Assembly (NCBI RefSeq): GCF_010726765.1
Contig: NZ_AP022601.1
Span: 1,116,001-1,180,000 of the forward strand
DNA: 64,000 nt
Direction of reading: 5' to 3'
Origin: Mycobacterium gallinarum
GTDB taxonomy: Bacteria > Actinomycetota > Actinomycetes > Mycobacteriales > Mycobacteriaceae
Position numbers and translations under genes: made by a program. The notes beneath the pieces are model-generated. The model was not told where the DNA came from and ran no database searches. It saw only the letters and a list, made by a program, of their open reading frames with translations. Within the stretch, counting starts at the first letter, position 1; each line of letters begins with the position of its first letter. This document shows positions 1 through 8,810 of the stretch, one piece after another.

Positions 1-262
1 GATCGAAGTGGCGACCACCGACGGCGACCGCGGGCAGCTCACGCCGTGGAACACCTACGTGCGGCCGGGTCTTCCTGCGACGCCCATCTGTTCGCCCGGC
101 CAGCCTGCGCTCGCGGCGGCGGAGAACCCGGAGCCGGGAGACTGGCTGTACTTCGTGACCATCGACCTGCAGGGCACCACCCTGTTCACTCGGGACTATC
201 AGCAGCACCTGGCGAACATCGAACTCGCGATGCGCAATGGTGTCCTCGACTCCAATCGGTGA
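1..262 (+). CDS. mltG: Endolytic transglycosylase MltG (YceG-like), C-terminal fragment
   Basis: Only the last 86 or so residues are inside the window; the reading frame is open at the left edge. The fragment carries the family's closing motifs: WNTYVRPGLPATPICSPG followed by a conserved block (GDWLYFVTIDLQGTTLFT) and a last helix with HLANIELAM. MltG is a membrane-anchored lytic transglycosylase that cuts nascent glycan strands and so ends peptidoglycan polymerisation; its catalytic Glu lies upstream, outside the window. It is followed six bases later by aroE, the order known in other mycobacteria (Rv2553c-Rv2552c in M. tuberculosis). Confidence 0.9.
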   Translation, partial: IEVATTDGDRGQLTPWNTYVRPGLPATPICSPGQPALAAAENPEPGDWLYFVTIDLQGTTLFTRDYQQHLANIELAMRNGVLDSNR

Positions 263-268
263 CCGCAC

Positions 269-1078
269 ATGAGGTCGGCTGGCGGCGGTCCTCGTAAGGC
301 CGCGGTGCTCGGGTCACCCATTGCGCATTCCCGCTCGCCGCAGCTGCACCTCGCCGCTTATCGAGCGTTGGGTCTGCACGATTGGACGTACGAGCGGATC
401 GAATGCACCGCCGAGCAATTGCCCTCCCTGGTGGGCGGTTTCGGCCCCGAGTGGGTGGGAGTGTCGGTGACGATGCCGGGCAAGTTCGCCGCCCTCGAAT
501 TCGCCGACGAACGCACGGCACGCGCCGAGTTGGTCGGCTCGGCCAACACCCTGGTGCGGACACCTACCGGATGGCGCGCCGACAACACCGATATCGACGG
601 TGTCACCGGCGCATTGGGTGAGGCGTCGGGCAGAGCGATGGTCTTGGGGGCGGGCGGCACCGCCCCGGCGGTGGTGGTCGGCCTGGCCGCACTGGGTGTC
701 CATCACATCACGGTGGTGGCACGTAATGCGCAACGGGCAGCCCCGTTCGTCGAACTGGCAACGAAATCCGGTGTCAGGGCGCAATGGTGCGCGATCGATG
801 GCCCGGAGCTGGCGGCACATGTGGCCGGCGTGGACGTCATGGTCAACACCGTGCCCGCAGACGCCGTGGCGCCGTATGTGTCCACGCTGGCGCCTGCGCC
901 CGTGCTGCTCGACGCGATCTACGATCCGTGGCCCACACCGCTGGCCACTGCGGTCGAAGCTGCGGGCGGGCGCGTGATCAGCGGCTTGCAGATGCTGCTG
1001 AATCAGGCCTTCGCCCAGGTCGAGCAGTTCACCGGTCAGCCTGCGCCCAAAGATGCGATGAGGGCCGTCCTGGACTGA
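269..1078 (+). CDS. aroE: Shikimate dehydrogenase (NADP+ type, biosynthetic)
   Basis: This enzyme reduces 3-dehydroshikimate to shikimate, step four of the aromatic amino acid pathway, in the cytosol. Length is 269 residues, normal for AroE. The substrate-binding SRS of PIAHSRSPQLH is at residues 17-27, the catalytic Lys is K72 in SVTMPGK, and N106/D108 lie in ADNTDIDG. The nucleotide-binding loop GAGGTA starts near residue 127, and the second strand ends in VVARN near 149-153. A basic Arg here is typical of NADP+ binding, unlike the second dehydrogenase at 11470. ATG at 269 is the only good start six bases after mltG. It is presumably co-transcribed with mltG and the prepilin peptidase that follows. 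Confidence 0.95.
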   Translation: MRSAGGGPRKAAVLGSPIAHSRSPQLHLAAYRALGLHDWTYERIECTAEQLPSLVGGFGPEWVGVSVTMPGKFAALEFADERTARAELVGSANTLVRTPTGWRADNTDIDGVTGALGEASGRAMVLGAGGTAPAVVVGLAALGVHHITVVARNAQRAAPFVELATKSGVRAQWCAIDGPELAAHVAGVDVMVNTVPADAVAPYVSTLAPAPVLLDAIYDPWPTPLATAVEAAGGRVISGLQMLLNQAFAQVEQFTGQPAPKDAMRAVLD

Positions 1079-1094
1079 CGCTAGCCTCGAATGA

Positions 1095-1526
1095 ATGGGG
1101 GTGGCGGCGGTCGGCGTCTGCGTGCTGACCTGGTTTGCCGGGCTCAGTTGGTTCGACATTCGCGAGCGACGGCTGCCCAATTGGCTGACGGTGCCCGGCG
1201 CCCTCGCGATCCTGATGTGCGCTGCGGCAACGGGGCGTGGGGCACCTGCGCTGGCCGGCGCGGTATCGCTTTTCGCGATCTACCTCGCCATGCATCTGAT
1301 CGCCCCGGCGGCCATGGGTGCCGGCGACGTCAAGCTCGCGATCGGTATCGGGGGACTGACGGGTGCTTTGGGTGTCGATGTGTGGTCGCTCGCCGCAGTC
1401 GCGGCGCCGCTGCTGACGGCTGGTATGGCCGTCATCGTCCGGATCGTGAGCGCGGAACGGGCTGTGCCGCACGGCCCCTCGATGTGTGTGGCCGCGGCCG
1501 CGGCCGCCGCTCTCGTCCTGTTGTGA
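1095..1526 (+). CDS. A24-family prepilin peptidase (membrane aspartyl protease)
   Basis: A 143-residue integral membrane protein with about four hydrophobic segments. It carries both aspartates expected of the type IV prepilin peptidase fold: one in the N-terminal WFDIRERRLPN motif and one in GAGDVKLA (the GxGD motif). It lacks the N-terminal methylase domain, as in the short TadV/archaeal-type enzymes. The M. tuberculosis counterpart in the same place is Rv2551c. In such organisms the enzyme is thought to process Flp/Tad-type pseudopilins; no pilin gene is visible here, so the substrate is unknown. ATG at 1095 sits seven bases after a TAGCCT box (1082-1087), a pattern that fits a leaderless transcript; ATG 1091 is out of frame. 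Confidence 0.85.
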   Translation: MGVAAVGVCVLTWFAGLSWFDIRERRLPNWLTVPGALAILMCAAATGRGAPALAGAVSLFAIYLAMHLIAPAAMGAGDVKLAIGIGGLTGALGVDVWSLAAVAAPLLTAGMAVIVRIVSAERAVPHGPSMCVAAAAAAALVLL

Positions 1527-1536
1527 TCCGAAACCC

Positions 1537-1578
1537 TTGCATACTCGCGGTATGTTATTGCATACTATGGGTATGCAA
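1537..1578. promoter_or_regulatory. Two abutting 21-base palindromes, operator-like
   Basis: The right copy (1558-1578) is a perfect inverted repeat TTGCATAC-N5-GTATGCAA. The left copy (1537-1557) begins with the same TTGCATAC and ends GTATGTTA, matching in six of eight arm positions. The copies touch without a gap, so their centres are exactly 21 bases (two helical turns) apart, which suits two repressor dimers on one DNA face. They overlap a CATACT box (1561-1566) six bases before ATG 1573. The TetR gene three genes downstream is the obvious candidate ligand; this link is inferred. Confidence 0.6.
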
Positions 1579-1959
1579 ATGATGAAGCTCGATCTCAAGG
1601 CGATCTCGGAGAGATATTTCGCCGCTTGGGCGGCCCACGATCCGGAAGCGATCGTGGCCCTGCACACGGCCGACACCCAGTTCTGGATGCACATGGGTGG
1701 TGACCCCGTCGTCGGCCGCGACGCGGTGCGCAGCACCTTCGCCGAAATCTTCGCCCAATTCCCAGATCTCACGTGGGAGACCCACCGGGTGCTGTTCGGC
1801 GACGACCATTGGATCCTCGACTGGGCACTGATATCGGGTGACATCCGATTCGACTGCCTCGACGTCGTGAACGTCTCGCCGGACGGGCTCGTCGCGCGCA
1901 AGGACACCTTCGTCGACGGTGTGCAACTGAACGCCGCCCTCGCGGTGGTGGCCCCGTGA
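1573..1959 (+). CDS. SnoaL-like (NTF2 fold) protein
   Basis: About 128 residues of a single NTF2/SnoaL-like domain: the opening helix ISERYFAAWAAHDPEAIVALH, followed by FWMHMGGDPVVGRDAVRSTF and a curved sheet ending in KDTFVDGVQL. Members serve as small-molecule isomerases, hydrolases or binding proteins; nothing fixes the substrate here. Several starts are possible (ATG 1552, 1567, 1573, 1579, 1582) and none has a Shine-Dalgarno. 1573 is preferred because a CATACT box lies six bases upstream, as in leaderless mycobacterial genes. The stop overlaps the next start by four bases (GTGA), so the SnoaL and DUF3237 genes are probably translated together. Confidence 0.75.
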   Translation: MQMMKLDLKAISERYFAAWAAHDPEAIVALHTADTQFWMHMGGDPVVGRDAVRSTFAEIFAQFPDLTWETHRVLFGDDHWILDWALISGDIRFDCLDVVNVSPDGLVARKDTFVDGVQLNAALAVVAP

Positions 1960-2447
1960 CCGCCGCGACGCCGATCGATCAGTTGCCGTTGATCGACGCC
2001 CTACCGGTTGAGCACCTGTTCGACATGCACGTTGATCTTCAACCAGCACAACCGATTACGACACCCGTCGGTGCCAGGATGACGTTCATCACGACGGGCG
2101 GCGTCATCGACGGGCCGAAACTGCGCGGGGAGATCTTGCCCGGCGGGGGAGATTGGCTGATCGTCGGGAGCGACGGAGTCGGACGCGTCGATGTCCGCGC
2201 CACGCTCAAGACGCATGATGGCGTGCTGATCCACTATGAGGCGCGCGGAGTCATCAACGTGCCCGCGGATGGACTCGATCGGCTGGCCGCCGGTGACGTG
2301 CTGGGGTTCGACGAGACGTATGTGCGGACCACGCCGACGTTCGAGACCGCCGACGAGCGCTATGGCTGGCTGTCGGGACTGGTCACCGTCGGCTACAACG
2401 TCCTATCTCGCAACCACATCGACTACCGCATCTATCGGGTGCTGTGA
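1956..2447 (+). CDS. DUF3237 family protein
   Basis: A 163-residue protein with the DUF3237 barrel pattern: an N-terminal strand containing FDMHVDLQPAQPI, the VGARMTFITTGGVIDGPKLRG signature, GGDWLIVGSDGVGRVDVRATLKT in the middle, and a last segment with the conserved NHIDYRIYRVL. The family has no settled function; it is often encoded beside catabolic enzymes and SnoaL-like proteins. Here it overlaps the SnoaL gene by four bases and is followed by a TetR regulator, so the three form a small self-regulated unit, possibly for handling a xenobiotic or lipid-like compound. That role is inference from context only. Confidence 0.85.
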   Translation: MTAATPIDQLPLIDALPVEHLFDMHVDLQPAQPITTPVGARMTFITTGGVIDGPKLRGEILPGGGDWLIVGSDGVGRVDVRATLKTHDGVLIHYEARGVINVPADGLDRLAAGDVLGFDETYVRTTPTFETADERYGWLSGLVTVGYNVLSRNHIDYRIYRVL

Positions 2448-2477
2448 CCCGGCTTGATGTTCGACTATGGTCGGCCC

Positions 2478-3092
2478 GTGGCAAGAGGGCTGGCCAGACG
2501 CACGCAGGCGGAGCGCACCGAGGCGACCACCGCCGCGCTCGTTGACGCCGCGCGCGAACTGTTCGCCCGAGAGGGCTACGACGCGATATCCCTTGACGCG
2601 GTCGCGGCTCGCGCGGGGGTGACGAAAGGTGCCGTGTATCACCATTTCGCCGGCAAGCGCCAGTTGTTCGAAGCCGTGTTCAGCCGCGAAATCGAACGCA
2701 TGACGGCTCCGCTGGTGGCGGCGTACTCGCGCAAGAAGGACCCGTGGGATGCGTTCAAGGCGGCGAGCGCCGCGTTCCTCGACGAGTGTCTGGACCCTGC
2801 GGTACAGCGCATCGTCCTGGTGGATGCGCCCGCGGCGATCGGCTGGGATGGAATCCGCCGGCTGGAGGCCCCCCTGCTGGACTTGATGGAGCTCGCGATA
2901 TCTCGTGCCGTCGATGCCGGCCGTATCGGACGGAGACCGCCGGCCCCGCTCGCCCACTTCCTCTTCGGCGCAATCTGCGAGGTGGCGATGATCGTCGCCC
3001 GGGCCGATGATCAGAAGATCGCGCAACGTCAGGCCGTCGCTGAAATCGGTCGCGTCCTGGACAGCCTCGCCACCACCTCACGGCAGCGGTAA
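2478..3092 (+). CDS. TetR family transcriptional regulator
   Basis: About 204 residues. The N-terminal helix-turn-helix is clear: ARELFAREGYDAISLDAVAA, then GVTKGAVYHHFAGKRQLFEAVF. The C-terminal ligand-binding domain is not assignable to a named subfamily. The GTG at 2478 is preferred: a TATGGT box (2466-2471) lies six bases before it, the usual arrangement of a leaderless mycobacterial gene. An upstream TTG (2454) or ATG (2457) would add seven or eight residues. As the last gene of the SnoaL-DUF3237 cluster it probably represses the cluster, and the paired palindromes at 1537-1578 are the likely operator. It runs towards the nitrile hydratase operon and ends 13 bases from it. Confidence 0.9.
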   Translation: MARGLARRTQAERTEATTAALVDAARELFAREGYDAISLDAVAARAGVTKGAVYHHFAGKRQLFEAVFSREIERMTAPLVAAYSRKKDPWDAFKAASAAFLDECLDPAVQRIVLVDAPAAIGWDGIRRLEAPLLDLMELAISRAVDAGRIGRRPPAPLAHFLFGAICEVAMIVARADDQKIAQRQAVAEIGRVLDSLATTSRQR

Positions 3093-3105
3093 ACCAGGCC
3101 CGCCG

Positions 3106-3393
3106 CTAGTGGTCGTCTCCGTTGGCGATCATCGGATTGGTCAACAGGTGGTGGTCGTCGACCACCTTGGTCAGCGCGGTGACCCAGTGGTCGTAGTACT
3201 CCCAGTCGCCACGCTCATTCTCCGGCGTGTTCTCCCACCGGCCGATCGTTTCGATCAGGCTCTGCTGGAAATCGCTCCACTCGTAATGACCGAACTCCGA
3301 GAGCGCCAGCGCCAGCCCGAAGGCGCGCCGCTGCCATTCGTGCTCGAACTGTGGGGCCGCCTGGTCGGTCGTGCACGTCTCGTGCAGCGTCAT
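3106..3393 (-). CDS. Nitrile hydratase accessory protein (P14K-like)
   Basis: A 95-residue protein that resembles the N-terminal part of a nitrile hydratase beta subunit, as the cobalt-insertion activators (P14K type) do. Visible conserved points are FEHEWQRRAFGLALALSEFG, the FQQSLIETIGRWE segment, and WEYYDHWVTALTKVV. In Co-type enzymes this subunit escorts the alpha subunit during metal loading and cysteine oxidation (self-subunit swapping). It is the last gene of a minus-strand operon, and its start overlaps the alpha-subunit stop by four bases. The order beta-alpha-activator is that of known Co-type nitrile hydratase operons. Confidence 0.88.
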   Translation of the reverse strand: MTLHETCTTDQAAPQFEHEWQRRAFGLALALSEFGHYEWSDFQQSLIETIGRWENTPENERGDWEYYDHWVTALTKVVDDHHLLTNPMIANGDDH

Positions 3394-4010
3394 GACACCG
3401 GTCCCGCCAGCGCCACGCCCATCATGGATTCCGTCGTCACGAGGTCCATCAACATCTCATCGGTGAAATCGTCGGTGCCGGAAGGGCGTTCGGGAATGAC
3501 GAACCACCGTGAGTGCCCGCTGCTGTCCCACACCTTGATCTCGGTGTCAGCGGGCAGGTCGACGCCGATCTCGCCGAGCACCTTGCGCGGCTCGCGTGCG
3601 GCCCGGGACCGGAACACCGGATCCTTGTACCAGTAAGGCGGCAGACCGAGCACCGGCCAGGGGAAGCACGAGCAGAGTGTGCAGATGATGAGGTTGTGGA
3701 TTCCAGGAGTGTTCGCAACGGCCTGCAGGTGCTCACCTTCGGCGCCCGCCATGCCGTCGGGCAGGTCCAGTTCGGCGATCGCGGACGGGGTGTCGACGAC
3801 GACGCGAGCGGCGAAGTCGGGATCCGTCCAGGCCTTCACCACGATCTTGCGCCCGTTGAGCGGTGTCATCTCCGACTCGAAGTAGGAAAGGACCTTGTCG
3901 ACGGTCTGTCCGGTGATCACGCCCTTTTCGATCAGAAGTGATTCCAGCGCAGCGACTTTGGCGGCGCTCGCGGCCTCGCGGTCCGGGGGGTAGGCGAACT
4001 GGTCGCTCAT
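3390..4010 (-). CDS. nthA: Nitrile hydratase alpha subunit, cobalt type
   Basis: A 206-residue catalytic subunit that hydrates nitriles to amides in the cytosol. The metal-binding claw reads CTLCSC (in IHNLIICTLCSCFPWPVLG). A Thr at the third claw position marks the Co(III) type, whereas Fe(III) enzymes have Ser (CSLCSC). The first and middle metal-side cysteines are the ones normally oxidised to sulfinic and sulfenic acid. Downstream, PPYWYKDPVFRSRAAREPR and the IKVWDSSGHSRWFVIPERP block are also family hallmarks. It overlaps both neighbours by four bases, so the beta subunit, alpha subunit and activator are translationally coupled. Confidence 0.96.
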   Translation of the reverse strand: MSDQFAYPPDREAASAAKVAALESLLIEKGVITGQTVDKVLSYFESEMTPLNGRKIVVKAWTDPDFAARVVVDTPSAIAELDLPDGMAGAEGEHLQAVANTPGIHNLIICTLCSCFPWPVLGLPPYWYKDPVFRSRAAREPRKVLGEIGVDLPADTEIKVWDSSGHSRWFVIPERPSGTDDFTDEMLMDLVTTESMMGVALAGPVS

Positions 4011-4744
4011 TGGACTCCTTCCAGGTATGCCTCGAACAGCTCGGCGTAGATGGTGAGCGCTCCGGGTTCGGCGCGTTCGCCGAAGAGTTCGTCGGGACTG
4101 AACGCGACGATGTAGATCGGCATCGGATCGCCGATGCCGTCTCCGGTGTGGACGAAATAGCCGTAGTCGCCTTCGAATATCCGCTCGATGGTGCCCTCGC
4201 GTTTCCGTAGATAGCCCGGTAGGCGGGTGTGGGCGGCTGCGGGCACATTGGTGATCCGGACGCGGTCACCGACGGCGAACTTCGGATGGGCGACGTCGCG
4301 GCGGGGGCTATCGCCCTTGCGCAGGTATTCGACTACCTGATCGTCGATCGCAGCTTCCGGCTCCGGAGCGGCCGGTGCCTTCTCGGCCGCCAATTCGGCT
4401 TGCCGCGAGGACAACTCGTCCTCGGTGACATAGCCCTGATCGATGAAGAACTGGGTGATACCGCCCAGCCACTTCTCGTAGTAGCGGAACTTGAAATAGT
4501 CGAACGGATTCATCGCCTCCGCGCCGGTGCGCAGACTCGCCCAGGTCCACTCGTCTTTGAACGATGTCGGCACGTCGTCGATCGGATACTGCGGCAACGC
4601 CGCCCCGAGATGATTGGACAACCCCATCATCGCCACGTGAATGCCGAAGATCCGTTGCTCCCAGTCCTCGACGAACACGCGCTTCTCGAGGTTCAAAGGT
4701 TCGGGGAGTCCTTCGAGACCTCCGAGATAGTGCTGCAGTTTCAT
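4007..4744 (-). CDS. nthB: Nitrile hydratase beta subunit
   Basis: A 245-residue partner of the alpha subunit; the two form the alpha-beta unit whose interface holds the cobalt site. The N-terminal helical part carries the family sequences DWEQRIFGIHVAMMGL and MNPFDYFKFRYYEKWL. An Ala/Glu/Pro-rich linker near residues 125-140 leads to the C-terminal SH3-like barrel, with FAVGDRVRI and LPGYLRKREGTIERI. Conserved arginines of the beta subunit are known to hydrogen-bond the oxidised claw cysteines. Its ATG overlaps the stop of the upstream DUF1097 membrane gene by four bases. Confidence 0.95.
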   Translation of the reverse strand: MKLQHYLGGLEGLPEPLNLEKRVFVEDWEQRIFGIHVAMMGLSNHLGAALPQYPIDDVPTSFKDEWTWASLRTGAEAMNPFDYFKFRYYEKWLGGITQFFIDQGYVTEDELSSRQAELAAEKAPAAPEPEAAIDDQVVEYLRKGDSPRRDVAHPKFAVGDRVRITNVPAAAHTRLPGYLRKREGTIERIFEGDYGYFVHTGDGIGDPMPIYIVAFSPDELFGERAEPGALTIYAELFEAYLEGVQ

Positions 4745-5253
4745 TGCGCCGGGCTGCCTTCCTTCGCGGGTTCACGGGTGAGGACGTTCGCGACGTATTC
4801 GGACAGCAGCCCGAACGACGCACCGAGTAGGCAGGCCATGGCCGCAACCAGCCCCGGATGCGAAATGGACGTCACGGTGATCGTGTTGCCGGTTCCGGCG
4901 ACCGTCGACACGGTGCTCGCGAATCCGACGACGACCGCGGGTGTCGTCGACAGCAGCGGCACCCATGACGCCTGGACCATCACGGCGCTGCCGACGCCGA
5001 CGGCGAGTGCGGTCATCCAGAGGCTGCCGCCCATCAGGTGCGCGGCGTACAAGCTTGCCGATGCGATCAGCACCCCGACGAGGTTGCTCGACAGTGATCG
5101 CACCCATCCGGTGACGCCGCCGCCGACGAAGAAGAACGACGCCCACGTCAGGAAGACCACCCAAATCGGGACGGTGATGACCTCCGCGGTCAGGGCCACC
5201 GCCAGCCCGCCCAACACCCCGATGCTCAGCGTCAACGCGGATCTTGAATCCAT
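4741..5253 (-). CDS. DUF1097 integral membrane protein, first gene of the nitrile hydratase operon
   Basis: A 170-residue, strongly hydrophobic protein with five to six membrane segments, matching the DUF1097 family (E. coli YcdZ is a known member). It opens the minus-strand operon and overlaps the beta-subunit gene by four bases, so tight co-expression with nitrile hydratase is expected. The family has no proven function. In this position uptake of a nitrile or amide, or of cobalt, would be plausible, but it lacks the His-rich N-terminus of NicT/NiCoT cobalt permeases. No amidase gene lies in the window. The start at 5253 is the first ATG of the frame; no strong Shine-Dalgarno precedes it. 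Confidence 0.75.
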   Translation of the reverse strand: MDSRSALTLSIGVLGGLAVALTAEVITVPIWVVFLTWASFFFVGGGVTGWVRSLSSNLVGVLIASASLYAAHLMGGSLWMTALAVGVGSAVMVQASWVPLLSTTPAVVVGFASTVSTVAGTGNTITVTSISHPGLVAAMACLLGASFGLLSEYVANVLTREPAKEGSPAQ

Positions 5254-5382
5254 GAAAGTAGGTTCGCGCGGTGCTGTTTCCCACGCGTATCGCCCACGTT
5301 GCGATTTACACGCGCAAACACCCGCTCAGCGCCGGTATCGGCGTGGAAATCGCGGGCAGTGAGCTATGGGAAGATGGGACGC

Positions 5383-6617
5383 GTGTTGCGATGGACTACA
5401 GCTGGTGAATCCCACGGCCGCGCTCTGGTGGCCGTGATCGAAGGCATGATCGCCGGCATCCACGTGACCTCCGACGACATCGCGGGCCAGCTGGCCAGGC
5501 GCCGGCTGGGCTACGGCCGCGGCGCGCGGATGAAGTTCGAAAAAGACCAGGTCACGATGCTCGCCGGGGTCCGGCACGGCGTCACGCTCGGCGGTCCGAT
5601 CGCCATCGAGATCGGCAACACCGAATGGCCCAAGTGGGAAACCGTGATGGCGGCCGATCCGGTCGACCCCGCCGAACTGGAAAACAGCGCCCGCAACGAG
5701 CCGCTGACCCGTCCGCGGCCCGGCCACGCCGACTACGCAGGCATGCTGAAGTACGGCTTCGACGACGCTCGGCCCGTCCTGGAACGGGCCAGCGCACGCG
5801 AGACGGCCGCCCGCGTGGCCGCCGGCACCTTCGCCCGGGCATTGCTTCGCGAGACCCTGGGCGTCGAGGTGCTATCGCATGTGATCTCGATCGGCGCCTC
5901 GAAGCCCTATGACGGGCCGCCGCCGCAGTTCTCCGATCTGTCCGGGATCGACGAGAGTCCCGTGCGCGCGTTCGACAAGGACGCCGAGGAGTCCATGATC
6001 GCCGAGATCGAGGCGGCCAAGAAGGACGGTGACACACTCGGGGGAATCGTCGAGGTGGTCGTCCACGGGCTTCCCGTCGGCCTGGGCTCCTTCACCAGCG
6101 GTGACAACCGCCTCGACAGCCAACTGGCCGGCGCGGTCATGGGCATCCAGGCAATCAAGGGCGTGGAGATCGGCGACGGCTTCGAGACCGCGCGCCGCCG
6201 CGGCAGTGTGGCCCACGACGAGATGTACCCCGGCGCCGACGGTGTGATGCGCTCGACCAATCGGGCCGGCGGCCTCGAAGGCGGGATGACGAACGGGCAG
6301 CCGCTGCGGGTGCGAGCCGCGATGAAGCCGATCTCGACCGTGCCGCGGGCGCTCGCCACAGTCGACATGGCGACGGGTGACGAGGCCGTCGCCATCCACC
6401 AGCGTTCCGACGTGTGTGCGGTGCCCGCGGCCGGTGTCGTCGTCGAGACCATGGTGGCGCTGGTGTTGGCGCGGGCGACGCTGGAGAAGTTCGGTGGCGA
6501 CTCGCTGTCGGAGACGCGTTCCAATGTCGACAGCTACCTGCGTGCGGTGCGCACGCGGGGAATGCTGCAGGACGCCGAGCGCGAACCGTCCTCGCAGCCG
6601 GTTCAGGCGTCGGGCTG

Positions 6618-6618
<1 letters not shown>
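5383..6618 (+). CDS. aroC: Chorismate synthase
   Basis: This enzyme converts 5-enolpyruvylshikimate-3-phosphate to chorismate using reduced FMN that is not consumed. The protein from GTG 5383 has 411 residues and begins with the invariant [17 protein letters not shown]. Other family signatures are [13 protein letters not shown], the [17 protein letters not shown] block, [20 protein letters not shown], and near the end [10 protein letters not shown] and [17 protein letters not shown]. The reading frame is open further upstream, but homologues start at the [11 protein letters not shown] block, and a GGGA sits about five bases before GTG 5383. The next gene, aroK, starts on the last base of the aroC stop, forming the aroC-K-B-Q operon known from other mycobacteria. 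Confidence 0.97.
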
Positions 6619-8804
<2,186 letters not shown>

Positions 8805-8810
8805 GCCGAG

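Noticed and set aside
314..1180. 288-residue open frame opposite aroE
   Set aside because: Shadow of a GC-rich gene: His- and Arg-rich with no family features. The true gene is the plus-strand AroE.
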